Below, in pieces: positions 35,711 through 44,762 of a DNA stretch of 64,000 nt. The DNA comes from Sphingomonadales bacterium (GTDB lineage Bacteria > Pseudomonadota > Alphaproteobacteria > Sphingomonadales > Sphingomonadaceae). The notes under the pieces are model-generated. The model worked only from the letters and a program-made list of their open reading frames with translations, did no database searches and was not told the DNA's origin. The position numbers and the translations under genes are program-made. Position 1 is the stretch's first letter, and each line of letters begins with the position of its first letter. The stretch is taken from NCBI GenBank assembly GCA_027490095.1, contig JAIXYT010000051.1:1-64000 (forward strand). Direction: 5' to 3'.

Positions 35711-36013
35711 ATGAGTCTCGCAGAAGTTACCCAAGGGATGGCCGAGCGCGTTGCGAAGAACGGCGGACTTTCCGGGAAGGTTGTCACGTTCGATTTCGGC
35801 GACGAAGGTTGCGTGCGCATTGACGGCACGTCTGATCCTGCCGTTGTCGACAATGATGCCGGAGCTGCCGATTGCCGCGTTAAGTTGTCGATGTCCGACT
35901 TCCAGGATATTGCCGCTGGCAAGCAAAACGCGCAAATGGCTTTCATGATGGGGAAGCTAAAGGTCGAAGGCGACATGGGTATCGCGATGCAGCTCGGGAA
36001 AATCCTGGGCTGA
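35711..36013 (+). CDS. SCP2 sterol-binding-domain protein
   Basis: 100 residues forming a single SCP2-like domain: VVTFDFGDEGCVRIDG, DAGAADCRVKLSMSDFQDIAAGKQNAQMAFMMGKLKVEGDM-type core (read in pieces), ending MQLGKILG. The KLSMSDF..GK..AQMAFMxGKLKxxGD pattern is diagnostic. It probably binds a lipid or acyl-CoA ligand in the cytoplasm. GGGAGGA precedes the ATG. The stop overlaps the next start by one base. Confidence 0.9.
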   Translation: MSLAEVTQGMAERVAKNGGLSGKVVTFDFGDEGCVRIDGTSDPAVVDNDAGAADCRVKLSMSDFQDIAAGKQNAQMAFMMGKLKVEGDMGIAMQLGKILG

Positions 36014-36609
36014 TGGCTTGGCAGCAGGGTCTTGTCGTAGGCCGCCGACGGCCACATCTGCGCACGGCTCTGCTGCCGCTTGCCCTTGCGATCGCAGCAG
36101 GGGCTGCGCAGGCCGCTGCACCGGCCCCGCTTCCAAACCTGACGGCGAAGGAAGCGCGTGCAGACAACATCTGGGCACTCCGTGCGGGCCTGAACGTCGC
36201 AGCCCTGCAATGCCAGTTCTCGCCGTTTCTGGCGACTGTTCCTACCTACAATGCGCTCTTGCGACAGCATTCCGACGAGATGAGTGACGCGTTCAAGACA
36301 ATGACGGGTTACTTTGTCCGCACCAAGGGCAAGGCTGGCCAAAGAGCATTCGATTCCTACGCGACCCGTGCAAACCAGAGCTGGGCGTCTTTCGACGGTC
36401 AGATCAGCTTCTGCAACACGGCCGCGATGGTTGGGCGGAAAGCGCTTGCCGTTCCAAAGGGTCAACTCGGTGACTTTGCGGCAGTCGAGCTTCCTGCCAT
36501 GCGTCAAAGTGTCGACATGAAACAGGAGCAGTTGCTGGCGCCACGGCTTGACTGGGCCATCGTTCCCCAGTTGACCGATCCGTGCCCCGGAAAGCGCCGC
36601 TGCCGCTAA
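36013..36609 (+). CDS. exported protein of unknown function
   Basis: 198 residues, translationally coupled to the SCP2 gene (TGATG). A basic N-terminus plus LLPLALAIAAGAAQAAA forms a signal peptide. The mature part is helical, with ALQCQFSPFLATVPTYNALLRQHS, DEMSDAFKTMTGYF and ISFCNTAAMV; two Cys could pair. No catalytic motif or known family recognised. Confidence 0.7.
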   Translation: MAWQQGLVVGRRRPHLRTALLPLALAIAAGAAQAAAPAPLPNLTAKEARADNIWALRAGLNVAALQCQFSPFLATVPTYNALLRQHSDEMSDAFKTMTGYFVRTKGKAGQRAFDSYATRANQSWASFDGQISFCNTAAMVGRKALAVPKGQLGDFAAVELPAMRQSVDMKQEQLLAPRLDWAIVPQLTDPCPGKRRCR

Positions 36610-36700
36610 GCGGGCGGAGCCCGAGCTCCTCCAGACAGTCTGCGTAGCCCAGGGTCGGTAATTGCCGCAAATCTGGCCTGCTGTGCGCAGCCAACGCCAA

Positions 36701-36735
36701 AACGAAAAGGGCTCGCGCCAAAACGGCGCGAGCCC
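36701..36735 (-). terminator. rho-independent terminator of ompA-like gene
   Basis: Perfect 11-bp stem GGGCTCGCGCC / GGCGCGAGCCC (36709-36735). On the minus strand it is followed by CCCTTTTCGTTTTGG-type T runs, 39 bp past the OmpA stop. Confidence 0.85.
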
Positions 36736-36773
36736 CAGTTTCGCAGTTCGGGGGACTAGCCCCCGAACCTGGA

Positions 36774-37901
36774 TCAGTTGGTTGGCTGACCGAAGATGAC
36801 CTCGGCGCGCCGGTTCTGCGGTTCGCGCACGCCAAGCGGCGTGTCGACAAGCAGACGATTGAAGCCGAAGCCCCGCGTCGTCATCTGGCTTTCTGCAATG
36901 CCCTTGCCGGCCATGTAGGCCTTCACAGCATTTGCACGCCGTTCGGACAGGCCCTGGTTGTACTTGGCCGAACCCGAGGTGTCGGTGTGACCGTCGATGA
37001 CCACCGAAGACTGACCGGTCTGCATGTACGCTTCAGCAGCGCGATCGAGGATCGCTGCAGCTTCCGGCGTAATGTCATACTTGTCCCAGTCGAAGAAGAC
37101 GAGGAACGGTCCAGGCGTCACCTGCGCCGGAGGCGGCGGAGGCGGCGGAGGCGGCGGAGGCGGCGGCGGCGGCGGAGGCGGCGGTGCAACCTCTTCCTCA
37201 AACAGGTTGAAGCTCACACCCAGCAGAAGGCTGTGGCTGCGCCAGTTGCCCGACAGATCGTTGCCGTTCGTCGTCTGCAGATCAATACCGTTCATGTTAA
37301 AGAAGCGGTACTTGAGCGACAGATCAACTTTCTCGGACAGCGCATAGCGGATGCCAGCAAGGGCCTGCCATGCAAAGCCGGTGTCGCTGTCATCCGAAAA
37401 TGCCGGACCATTGAACTTTTCGAGCTGCCAGATGTGCGACTTGAAGCGCGCGATACCAACGCCGCCGCCCACGAAGCCGCCGAACGGCGAGCCTTCCTCG
37501 GCCCCGAAATCGAACATGCCGTTCAGCATGAACGACAGGATCTGGGCGTTGCCGTCAGCCGCTTCGTTGCGACCGGCCGCCGGCCGGTTGGGCCCAGGCA
37601 CATTAACGCCGTTGGCCACCGTCACCACGTCAAGGTTCGCATCCTTGTAGGCCACTTCGAATTCAGCCCGGAATGCGCCGAAATCGTAGCCAAGCACGCC
37701 GCCCAGCTCCCAGCCCGGCTCATACTTGTTGCGAACCGCGTCACTGGTACCAACGCCAGCCGGAGTCTCCAGATCCCAGCCCTTGGTCTCAGCAATAAAG
37801 CCGCCCGCATCAAGGCCAATGTACCAGGAGTTATCGCGCGCTTGCGCGGCTCCTGCCAGCACCGTGGTCGCAAGTGCGACCGCAACGGCGAACTTCCCCA
37901 T
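36774..37901 (-). CDS. OmpA-family outer membrane protein with proline linker
   Basis: 375 residues. Order: signal peptide (about residues 1-21), an eight-strand-type barrel (residues ~25-235, ending in the repeated LLLGVSFNLFEEE), a linker of 19 consecutive prolines, and an OmpA-C peptidoglycan-binding domain with FFDWDKYDIT, VVIDGHTDTSGS, YNQGLSERRANAVKAYM and the final NRRAEVIF. It anchors the outer membrane to peptidoglycan. The polyproline is coded by a CCG/CCT triplet repeat that could slip. A hairpin (37932-37954) lies in its upstream region. Confidence 0.93.
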   Translation of the reverse strand: MGKFAVAVALATTVLAGAAQARDNSWYIGLDAGGFIAETKGWDLETPAGVGTSDAVRNKYEPGWELGGVLGYDFGAFRAEFEVAYKDANLDVVTVANGVNVPGPNRPAAGRNEAADGNAQILSFMLNGMFDFGAEEGSPFGGFVGGGVGIARFKSHIWQLEKFNGPAFSDDSDTGFAWQALAGIRYALSEKVDLSLKYRFFNMNGIDLQTTNGNDLSGNWRSHSLLLGVSFNLFEEEVAPPPPPPPPPPPPPPPPPPPAQVTPGPFLVFFDWDKYDITPEAAAILDRAAEAYMQTGQSSVVIDGHTDTSGSAKYNQGLSERRANAVKAYMAGKGIAESQMTTRGFGFNRLLVDTPLGVREPQNRRAEVIFGQPTN

Positions 37902-37931
37902 AACTATCCCCTTCTACGTATGACGCACTAA

Positions 37932-37954
37932 GGCCTCGCCATCTAACCGAGGCC
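37932..37954 (-). promoter_or_regulatory. hairpin between GTA cluster end and ompA
   Basis: GGCCTCG and CGAGGCC arms around a 9-nt loop, 30 bp upstream of the OmpA start. It may end transcripts from the GTA-like cluster, which is on the same strand, or shape the ompA 5' leader. There is no T tract, so either reading is open. Confidence 0.4.
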
Positions 37955-38038
37955 GGTGCGCCATAGCAAGGGGGCGGAACACCAAAACTGTGTTTTCAGA
38001 GCAACATGTTGGCCCGCAAACGGGTCACAACCTCCATT

Positions 38039-38500
38039 TCAGCTTTGTATCAGCCCAAGTGTGCGCATCCTTTCCAGAATGGCATTCACCACAGCCCGCA
38101 CTTCCGAATCGACCGTTACACCGCCCGACGGACTGGAAATCTGAGCCAAGGGCGCGCCCGACAGACCATCCGCCTGCCAACTTTCGCCCATCCGCCGCAA
38201 TCGTTGGCCGCCCGCCTTATCATACAATGTCGCCCCTTCAGGCAGTGACAGGTATCGCCATCCCCCCTCTGTCCACGTGGCAATCTGGCCAGCCTTTCCG
38301 TCCCAGTCCAGCCCGGCGCCCGAAGGAACGAGCCAGCACTGGCCAGCGATCGGCGAATTCGGCGGCTGCACCAAATCCCGGCGCTCCACGACACAGCCGA
38401 CCGCCGCATCAAGCAGCAGAAGCGCTTCGTTGTGCGTAACCTCTTTCTGCCCCTGCCCTGCAACCAACAGGGGCAGACCATATCGCGCTGTCAGTTCCAT
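38039..38500 (-). CDS. DUF2793 protein, end of GTA cluster
   Basis: 153 residues. It matches DUF2793: RYGLPLLVAGQGQKEVTHNEALLLLDAAVG, then CWLVPSGAGLDWDGKAGQIATWTEGGW-type blocks, and a C-terminal helix VRAVVNAILERMRTLGLI. The domain is found at the ends of alphaproteobacterial phage and GTA tail modules and may decorate the tail tip. Only 13 bp separate it from the baseplate gene. Confidence 0.85.
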   Translation of the reverse strand: MELTARYGLPLLVAGQGQKEVTHNEALLLLDAAVGCVVERRDLVQPPNSPIAGQCWLVPSGAGLDWDGKAGQIATWTEGGWRYLSLPEGATLYDKAGGQRLRRMGESWQADGLSGAPLAQISSPSGGVTVDSEVRAVVNAILERMRTLGLIQS

Positions 38501-38513
38501 TGCCTTGCCACTC

Positions 38514-40643
38514 CTACACCTCGACCCAATTGGAGAACCTCAGCCTCTCGGGCCCATCCCCCAGTGCCTCCACCCGCCATGTCCCGCCGGGCATGGGTCC
38601 ACCAAATCTCGCAATTTGGGCTGACAATTCGATACGGACACCAGTCGATGAAGCTGGAACGGTCCATTCCAGGCCGGACCCCGGCCGGAAATGCCACGTG
38701 TAAGCACCAGCGCCCGATCCTGCGATCGTTGGCTGCGCGTCTGCAAAGCTCCAGTTCCACCGATCCCGCCAAATCCAGTTGAAGCGGACCTCGCCATCCT
38801 TCAGGCGATGCGCACGCAGGTGCACAGGGGCCAAGGGGCTGACCCCGGCCGCCTGAACCGTGTAAGCTGTGAATTGCCCGCCAGACGGATCGCCGGCGCC
38901 GTCGACAAGAATGTCCAGAACTCGCCCGCGCATTTCCGGGCTGATGGGCAGCGACGCCCCGCCCGACCGGGGAATCGACATCACCAGTGTGCCCGCAGAA
39001 TGGTCGGCAGGACCGGTGCCAAAACGCCCCCTCAGCAGACCCGAAAGTCGCACCAATCCCGCATCGACGGCCTCTGCCTGCCGATACTGCAGAATTTCGC
39101 TCCCAATGCTGAGCAGGCCCCCACCATTCAGGACATCTGCAATTGTGCGGGTCAGGAAAAGGCCATGGCCAGACGATACATCGATCAGCACATGATTGCG
39201 CTCGTCCCACAGCGTCCCGGGAGACCCAGAAAGACCATGCGCGAGAACCCCGAAGGGAAGCTGCTCACTGGCTCGCCCGATGTCGATCTCGTCTCCGCCC
39301 ACCAGCAGCCCGACACCGGCCCCCTGCCAACCTGCGCCCCCACTTGCCAAAACCAGCAATTCGGCACTCGATGATTGGTGCAGCGAAACCGGAGGCTCGA
39401 CCAACGCCACAACCGAGGAAGGCGGCGACACATCCGGCGCAGGCAGTATTCGCCCCGCATCTGTTGCAACAAGCACCCGGGAAAATCTCGGAGGCAACCT
39501 GCGGCCCTCGAGTTGCACCAAGAGCCCCCGCACTTCCCGTCGGGTAACCTGCCATGTGGTGCCCTCTGGCAAGCAAAAGACATCTCCGACCGAAATGCAG
39601 AGGAATCGATGTGGCAATGTGATGCTCATGGTCTCGGAACCGGCATCCGATTCCTGCAACAGCCGCTGCACAATCGCGCGGGCCGCAGAAGCTGTCGCAG
39701 CAAGCGGCCAACTCAAGGCGATCGCCGGCCCCTTCGCGCTCCGGATTTCCTGCTGCCACCCAAGCTGGAAGTCTCGGGCTCTATCCTGGAAGGACAGGCT
39801 CAGGCCCGCTGGCTTGCCATCCTGCCTGACCTTTCCAACCGTTTCGGGATCTGCCCGATCAGCCACCAAGTCGTCCATCATGATTGCAAAGGCACGTGGC
39901 TCCAGACGTATCCTGAGTTCACCTTCCTGAATTGCAATCGTGCACCCCGAAGCACGTAGCAGGTCCTCGACGTCGGCCTCCAGGGGATCGAGGCTTGCCG
40001 TGAAGCCGTCCACTTCGACCATCGAAGATGGGGCCTCGAGCTTGGCTCCCAACTGCGACATCAGCGTTGCAAGCCATTCAGGCGCGGTCTCGCCTTCTGC
40101 CAGCACTTCGAAGCTCAACGATGGAATGCGATTTCCATAAGGCGCAAGGTCGAAATTCTCGAAGACCGCATATGAGAGATGCGAAAAGGCTGGCGCGTTC
40201 TCGATGCCCTCCATTGCGACAATCAGCGGGTCAGCTTCCGCCTTGCCCTGGGAATGAACTCTCAACGTAGCGGGCGTGAGAAATCGCCCGTCCTGCGTTC
40301 GCAACAGGCTGCCATCAGCCCAGATACGGCCAATTCCGCCGATCGGCCCCCGTGACACGGCCATGGCAAAGCCTGCAGCCTGCGCCGTTCGGCCCTGCCC
40401 CTTCGCGCCTCGTGAGGTGGGCGCTGTCGCCCAGATCAGCAGACCGCCCACCCGCGTTCGACCGAAGACATGGGGCACAATCTCGCCATAGGCGGATCGG
40501 CTCGCAAACCCATCTTCGGCACCGCCTCGCCGCGTGCGGAACAGGGCCCGGTCCACATTGGAACCCAAGGCGGCGCCGATACCCGCACCCAAGGGCCCGC
40601 CAAGCGCCTGGCCTACGGTCGAAAACAGCACAGACGCCATCAT
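38514..40643 (-). CDS. GTA baseplate/tail-hub protein (gp15-like), short form
   Basis: 709 residues. The N-terminus is a hydrophobic Gly-rich stretch (FSTVGQALGGPLGAGIGAALGSNVDRALF) typical of this family. It is followed by VFGRTRVGGLLIWAT, GPIGGIGRIWADGSLL and a phage-tail-hub region (FENFDLAPYGNRIPSLSFEV). The C-terminal part is a set of beta domains. RcGTA gp15 is about 1300 residues with an internal TIM-barrel-like domain; that domain appears missing here. The start overlaps the peptidase stop (ATGATG). Confidence 0.82.
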   Translation of the reverse strand: MMASVLFSTVGQALGGPLGAGIGAALGSNVDRALFRTRRGGAEDGFASRSAYGEIVPHVFGRTRVGGLLIWATAPTSRGAKGQGRTAQAAGFAMAVSRGPIGGIGRIWADGSLLRTQDGRFLTPATLRVHSQGKAEADPLIVAMEGIENAPAFSHLSYAVFENFDLAPYGNRIPSLSFEVLAEGETAPEWLATLMSQLGAKLEAPSSMVEVDGFTASLDPLEADVEDLLRASGCTIAIQEGELRIRLEPRAFAIMMDDLVADRADPETVGKVRQDGKPAGLSLSFQDRARDFQLGWQQEIRSAKGPAIALSWPLAATASAARAIVQRLLQESDAGSETMSITLPHRFLCISVGDVFCLPEGTTWQVTRREVRGLLVQLEGRRLPPRFSRVLVATDAGRILPAPDVSPPSSVVALVEPPVSLHQSSSAELLVLASGGAGWQGAGVGLLVGGDEIDIGRASEQLPFGVLAHGLSGSPGTLWDERNHVLIDVSSGHGLFLTRTIADVLNGGGLLSIGSEILQYRQAEAVDAGLVRLSGLLRGRFGTGPADHSAGTLVMSIPRSGGASLPISPEMRGRVLDILVDGAGDPSGGQFTAYTVQAAGVSPLAPVHLRAHRLKDGEVRFNWIWRDRWNWSFADAQPTIAGSGAGAYTWHFRPGSGLEWTVPASSTGVRIELSAQIARFGGPMPGGTWRVEALGDGPERLRFSNWVEV

Positions 40644-41062
40644 TTGCCTCCCAACGGCAGTCGCCAGGCAGAATGCCAGATTTCTTCCCGATGAACGGGG
40701 CGAAAAACGACACGCCGCAGTCCCGCATGCGCCTCGACCAGCCCACCAGTCACCTTCATCGCAAGATGGACCTGGAGCGTGGCCGGCGCCTGAAACAGGA
40801 TGTCGCCCGTTTCGGCAGCCGGCACGCGGTGGCATCCTGCCAGCTCGAGAAGTGACGTCGCAGCAGGAACGGCCAATCCCCTCAGCGGGAAGTGCGCGAC
40901 ATCGATCCGCAGCCCCGCCCGCAAGGCCGCGAAATGGATCAGCCCGACACAGTCGCATCCTGCCGCATCTCGACCCTGCGGCCTGAAGCGAGTTCCAATC
41001 AATGCCATCGCCGACTGCTCGAGGCGTTCCGCAAGGGGATGCGTCGCGTCAACTGCGCGCAT
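40640..41062 (-). CDS. NlpC/P60-type cell-wall peptidase (GTA gp14)
   Basis: 140 residues. The catalytic Cys is in GCDCVGLIHFA and the His in the VHLAMKV strand, in the usual spacing for GTA/phage NlpC-P60 tail peptidases. It is expected to nick the recipient's peptidoglycan during DNA entry. It overlaps the DUF2163 gene by 14 bp. ATG at 41062 gives the family N-terminus (MRAVDATHPLAERL). Confidence 0.85.
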   Translation of the reverse strand: MRAVDATHPLAERLEQSAMALIGTRFRPQGRDAAGCDCVGLIHFAALRAGLRIDVAHFPLRGLAVPAATSLLELAGCHRVPAAETGDILFQAPATLQVHLAMKVTGGLVEAHAGLRRVVFRPVHREEIWHSAWRLPLGGK

Positions 41063-41885
41063 AGCGCAGCAACGCATCCGTGCCGGGCACGTAAGGCTCT
41101 CCACCGAACATGCGGGCATTTCCGAAGCGCAACTGGCAGGTCGAATGACGCTTGTCGCAGCCAGGTGTCAGTCGCACCTGGACCACATCTTCCACCCCTG
41201 CAGGTAGCGCCGAATCAAGCACCAGCTCAGTCCCATCCAGGCCAATGATCTGCCTGTCGATCCCACAGCAGCGGCCGCCCAGAATGCGGGCCCATCCCAA
41301 AGCGAAGACCGAAAGATCACCCAACCCCTCCAGAGGCTTGAGCCGCCCCTCGCCCACACGGCTGACCTCCCAGTCGACCCGACGGCCGTCCAGGTTGAAC
41401 CCGCAGCCGCCATCCCCCAATTCGTGCCGGCAGGTCGGGCTCAGGCGCAAGGGCATCAATGCAGTCGACAGATCGACATCGGTCAGCAGCTCCACCCGAA
41501 AGGCGCCCCCAGCCTGGGCCGGTTGGCGAGACACATCGCCGATGCGACCGCGCGAAAGGCGCAGATGCCCAGCCTCCGGCTCCGTCCAGTCGCAGACGAT
41601 CACATCAACAAACGCCCCACGCCAACGCCCACTCGCAAGATCGAATGCCGTCACGGTCGAGGCCTCAAGGACCCCCTCGATCGACATGCTGTCCCCTTTC
41701 AGCCCCTCGGTCTGGACCGAGGCGGAAGGGGTCATCCCAGGTCCCGCTCTGTAGGTCACACCTTCGAGACGAAGGTCGCGGTCATGGCTGGTGAAGCCAA
41801 GCACCACCCCGTCTGCTCTCGCCAGTCGCCAGCACACGGCGAGATGTCCGACAGGCTTGTCGAGGATTGCCTGCACGACGCTCAT
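41049..41885 (-). CDS. DUF2163 tail hub protein (GTA gp13)
   Basis: 278 residues. It matches the DUF2163/phage BR0599 family: HLAVCWRLARADGVVLGFTSHDRDL near the N-terminus, LRLSRGRIGDVSR, CRHELGDGGCGFN (cluster-binding type Cys) and a C-terminal CDKRHSTCQLRFGNARMFGGEP with paired cysteines. In RcGTA the equivalent hub protein carries an Fe-S cluster; the spaced Cys here are compatible. The start overlaps the DUF2460 stop (ATGA). Confidence 0.88.
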   Translation of the reverse strand: MSVVQAILDKPVGHLAVCWRLARADGVVLGFTSHDRDLRLEGVTYRAGPGMTPSASVQTEGLKGDSMSIEGVLEASTVTAFDLASGRWRGAFVDVIVCDWTEPEAGHLRLSRGRIGDVSRQPAQAGGAFRVELLTDVDLSTALMPLRLSPTCRHELGDGGCGFNLDGRRVDWEVSRVGEGRLKPLEGLGDLSVFALGWARILGGRCCGIDRQIIGLDGTELVLDSALPAGVEDVVQVRLTPGCDKRHSTCQLRFGNARMFGGEPYVPGTDALLRYARS

Positions 41886-44230
41886 TCGCGCACCTCGATC
41901 AACGGAACCGATGGCGCCTCACCAGACCGCACACCGGACAGCGAAACCTCCAGCCGATCGACAGCGAAACGAACTGGGACATCAAACAAATAGCCGGCTC
42001 GAACCTCTGAACCCTCTGAGGGGGGATCTTCGAACAGGATTGTACCGAACGGCCCCAGGCTCCACCCGGCCACCACTTGCCCATCAACTGCAATCTCGAC
42101 GCTCTGGGCATCAGGACGCGTTATGCGCCGGACTTCTTCCGCTCCGGCAAAGCCGTAGCGCTTCACAAGCTGGAAGGTCAGTGACGTTCCATCGCCGATC
42201 CCGATCAGCTGGTCGGTCGGCACCGGAGCTTCACCTGTCGGGCTGCTGCTGTGGTCCAACGGATCCCTTAGCCGGAACCCGAAACCGCGGCCGCGACGGG
42301 CCCTGAAAAAGGCCAGCAAAGACATCAGGTCAGCCTCCGACCGTATGCCCAGACCTGCGTCATAGGTCAGCCGCGCCTGCGCCCATTGGACGTTGCGCTG
42401 CTCGTGGCCCGACGCCAACTGCGCCACCTGGGTTGAAAACTCCGGGCCCCCAACGGCGTCGAAACCAAGCTCAAGCGGAAACCTCACATCATGGACGGCC
42501 TGCATAGTGTCGCCTCTTTCATCGTCTGACCCGTCGACCTGTATCCAGACGAACCCGTCTCGGGCGACCTGTGGCCAGGCCCAGACGAATGTCTCCGGAA
42601 CGCCGCGCTTCATCGCCGCCGATGCGGCACTTGCCACCAGGGGCCATTCCGTCAGGGCATGTCGCGGATCGAGGACAAAGCCTGCCAGATACTGCTGCTT
42701 GGAAAGCGGATATCCCAGCACGCTCAACACGGCCTCCCGCGCACGCGCCATACCCGCTTCGTCCGAACTGGTGACGAAGCTGTAATCTTCCAACTGCAGC
42801 ACATCCCATGCGGGGTTGGACCAGGCGGGCGGCATGTTCGCCCGGCGCAGCTCGGGCGCACCGGAATCGAGGACCTGTGGCGCATAGAACAGCAGATGAG
42901 ACACGGTTTCGGCCGCCTGCCCCTGCTCTACAGCGGTTATCAGTGCCCCAGTGGCCTCAGCCAGCCGGGCCCCAAGCCAATCGAGCCAAGACAGTTCGGC
43001 GACTGTGCGTGTCCCGCGCACATCGCTCATGGCCGGCGGCTCGGTACCTGTCTCGACCAGCCAGCGTCCCACAGTGGCAGCATCGTAGAAACAGGGCCGA
43101 CCAGTCGGCCCGACCCACCACCACGGTTCGCCCACCTGAAACAGAACGCGTCCGCTCTCGCTTGCGGCGATCTGGCCGAATTCCGACGCAACCCCCCGCA
43201 GCCAGGCCATAGCCTCCGGATTGCAGGACGACAGCAGCGTCGATGGCGGCACCCATCCGGTCAGCGCGCGATTGCCGTCCAGATCGCGCTGAGCCCAGGC
43301 AGAGGGTGCATTCTCGTCGAACAGCTCGAATGACAGGGACAGGATCACTTCGAACCCGGCGCGCGCGGCAGCCCGCAGCAGGCCGCGATGCCAGGCCACC
43401 GCTGACGCGCACAGACCGGACGACACTTCGAACCGACCCCCGCTGACGGCGGCCAGCGCGTAGAAGTGGCTCATGCCGACATAGTGGTTTGCAAGAGCCC
43501 GGTAGCCGAGCGCCTCCCACTGCTCCACCAACCGCTCGGGGACGAGATTGTAGCTATCGTCATACCCGGAACAGATGCGCAGGGCGTGTTCCGGCAGAAA
43601 AGCATCTCCGACCGCAAGCATCGATCGTGGGCCGCTCACTGTCCACGCCCTGAACTCGACATAGGTCGAGGCAGCGATCGGCAGCGGATCCGGCGTTCCG
43701 TCAAAGCCAGCCGGCACAACCGAAATGAACAGTCGATCTACATCTCCGGCGAACACCAGCTCTCCGCCTTCGCCAAATCCGGCGCGCAACTGGTCCATGT
43801 CGAGCACAATGCGCGGTGCTTCCGGTGAACCGGTCGCGTAATTCCACAACCGCACATACCAGACACGGGGCGCCCCATCCGCATTCCGCCCCTCGATGGT
43901 CAGCACTGCTCCGTTGACCGCATCGATGGGCATGACGCCCGGTCCGGCGACATACTCGAACGCGAGGGTGCACCCTCGAAGATCGCGGTCGGTCGCATAG
44001 GCAAGCAACGGGTGAGACGCCCGATCTTCGCAAGCCCAGATCAGCCCGACGAGATCGCCTCTCGTCAAAAAGTCGAGGTCAAGGCGCAGCACGCCCGTCT
44101 CGGGCACAGTTGCAGCTGCCATCATCGGCCGCGGGAAGTCGACCGTCCACAGGCTAGGGCGAAATCGCTTGACCCAAGCAGTCCGCACCTGGTCCGACCG
44201 CTGCGCGAGATAGGACGGCACGTCAGCCAC
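41882..44230 (-). CDS. DUF2460 distal-tail protein with large N-terminal extension (GTA gp12)
   Basis: 782 residues from a GTG at 44230, with GGAG upstream and an 8-bp overlap with the tape measure gene. The last ~205 residues are a complete DUF2460 domain (VRFPLELGFDAVGGPEFSTQV, FFRARRGRGFGFRLRDPLDH, DGTSLTFQLVKRYG). Stand-alone DUF2460 proteins are about 210 residues. The N-terminal ~575 residues read as beta domains followed by a TIM-barrel-like hydrolase-type region (LVEQWEALGYRALANHYVG, FEVILSLSFELFDENAP, VLFQVGEPWWWVGPTGRPC). It resembles non-contractile tail sheath-type proteins or glycoside hydrolase folds; this part is inference. Confidence 0.8.
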   Translation of the reverse strand: MADVPSYLAQRSDQVRTAWVKRFRPSLWTVDFPRPMMAAATVPETGVLRLDLDFLTRGDLVGLIWACEDRASHPLLAYATDRDLRGCTLAFEYVAGPGVMPIDAVNGAVLTIEGRNADGAPRVWYVRLWNYATGSPEAPRIVLDMDQLRAGFGEGGELVFAGDVDRLFISVVPAGFDGTPDPLPIAASTYVEFRAWTVSGPRSMLAVGDAFLPEHALRICSGYDDSYNLVPERLVEQWEALGYRALANHYVGMSHFYALAAVSGGRFEVSSGLCASAVAWHRGLLRAAARAGFEVILSLSFELFDENAPSAWAQRDLDGNRALTGWVPPSTLLSSCNPEAMAWLRGVASEFGQIAASESGRVLFQVGEPWWWVGPTGRPCFYDAATVGRWLVETGTEPPAMSDVRGTRTVAELSWLDWLGARLAEATGALITAVEQGQAAETVSHLLFYAPQVLDSGAPELRRANMPPAWSNPAWDVLQLEDYSFVTSSDEAGMARAREAVLSVLGYPLSKQQYLAGFVLDPRHALTEWPLVASAASAAMKRGVPETFVWAWPQVARDGFVWIQVDGSDDERGDTMQAVHDVRFPLELGFDAVGGPEFSTQVAQLASGHEQRNVQWAQARLTYDAGLGIRSEADLMSLLAFFRARRGRGFGFRLRDPLDHSSSPTGEAPVPTDQLIGIGDGTSLTFQLVKRYGFAGAEEVRRITRPDAQSVEIAVDGQVVAGWSLGPFGTILFEDPPSEGSEVRAGYLFDVPVRFAVDRLEVSLSGVRSGEAPSVPLIEVRE

Positions 44231-44762
44231 CGGTGCGCTCCAGCGCCCGCCGAATGCCCTGCGCGATCTGCCGGCCTGACCGGGCCATGAAAGCAACTTC
44301 GCCCGAAGGCGCCGCCATGTTGACAGTCACCCGCACAGGTCCGCGCCCAGGAGCGGCCGCTTCAACCCGACCACTGGATGTGGGAACGAACAGTTCAGGG
44401 CCTCTCTCGCCGACCATGTAAGCCCGCCCTGGGCCGACGGCGCCCCCCGTCGCCCGCCCAGGAAGTCCAAGCAACCCGGTGGAAATCCCGCCCAGAAATC
44501 CGCCGGCGCCGCCCCCGTCCAGCTTAAGCGCTGCCGCGGCGATCTCGCCCAACGCCTTGGCGGCAACCCGGCCGAGATCTTCGAACTCCAGCTTTCCGCT
44601 TCGGGCCGCCTGGCGCAGCGCAGCCTCGATCCCCCGCCCCGCCGACTGCGCCGGCTCTCCGAGACCAATCAGCAACGCCGACCGCATCTCGTCCACATCG
44701 CGCCGAAACGCCTCCGTATCTGCCCTCACCGACACGGCGAGGCCATCGATCTCATCGTCCAT
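44223..44762 (-). CDS. tail tape measure protein (GTA gp11)
   Basis: 179 residues. A helical N-terminal half (DTEAFRRDVDEMRSALLIGLGE, LRQAARSGKLEFEDLGRVAAKAL) runs into Gly-rich FLGGISTGLLG, RATGGAVGPGRAYMVGERGPELFVPTSSG (the conserved tape-measure tail block) and a C-terminal MARSGRQIAQGIRRAL. Very short for a tape measure, in keeping with GTA short tails. Confidence 0.82.
   Translation of the reverse strand: MDDEIDGLAVSVRADTEAFRRDVDEMRSALLIGLGEPAQSAGRGIEAALRQAARSGKLEFEDLGRVAAKALGEIAAAALKLDGGGAGGFLGGISTGLLGLPGRATGGAVGPGRAYMVGERGPELFVPTSSGRVEAAAPGRGPVRVTVNMAAPSGEVAFMARSGRQIAQGIRRALERTGG

Noticed and set aside
37130-37195. Plus-strand polyglycine/polyarginine tract as a repeat protein
   Set aside because: It is the antisense of the CCG/CCT triplets coding the OmpA proline linker.
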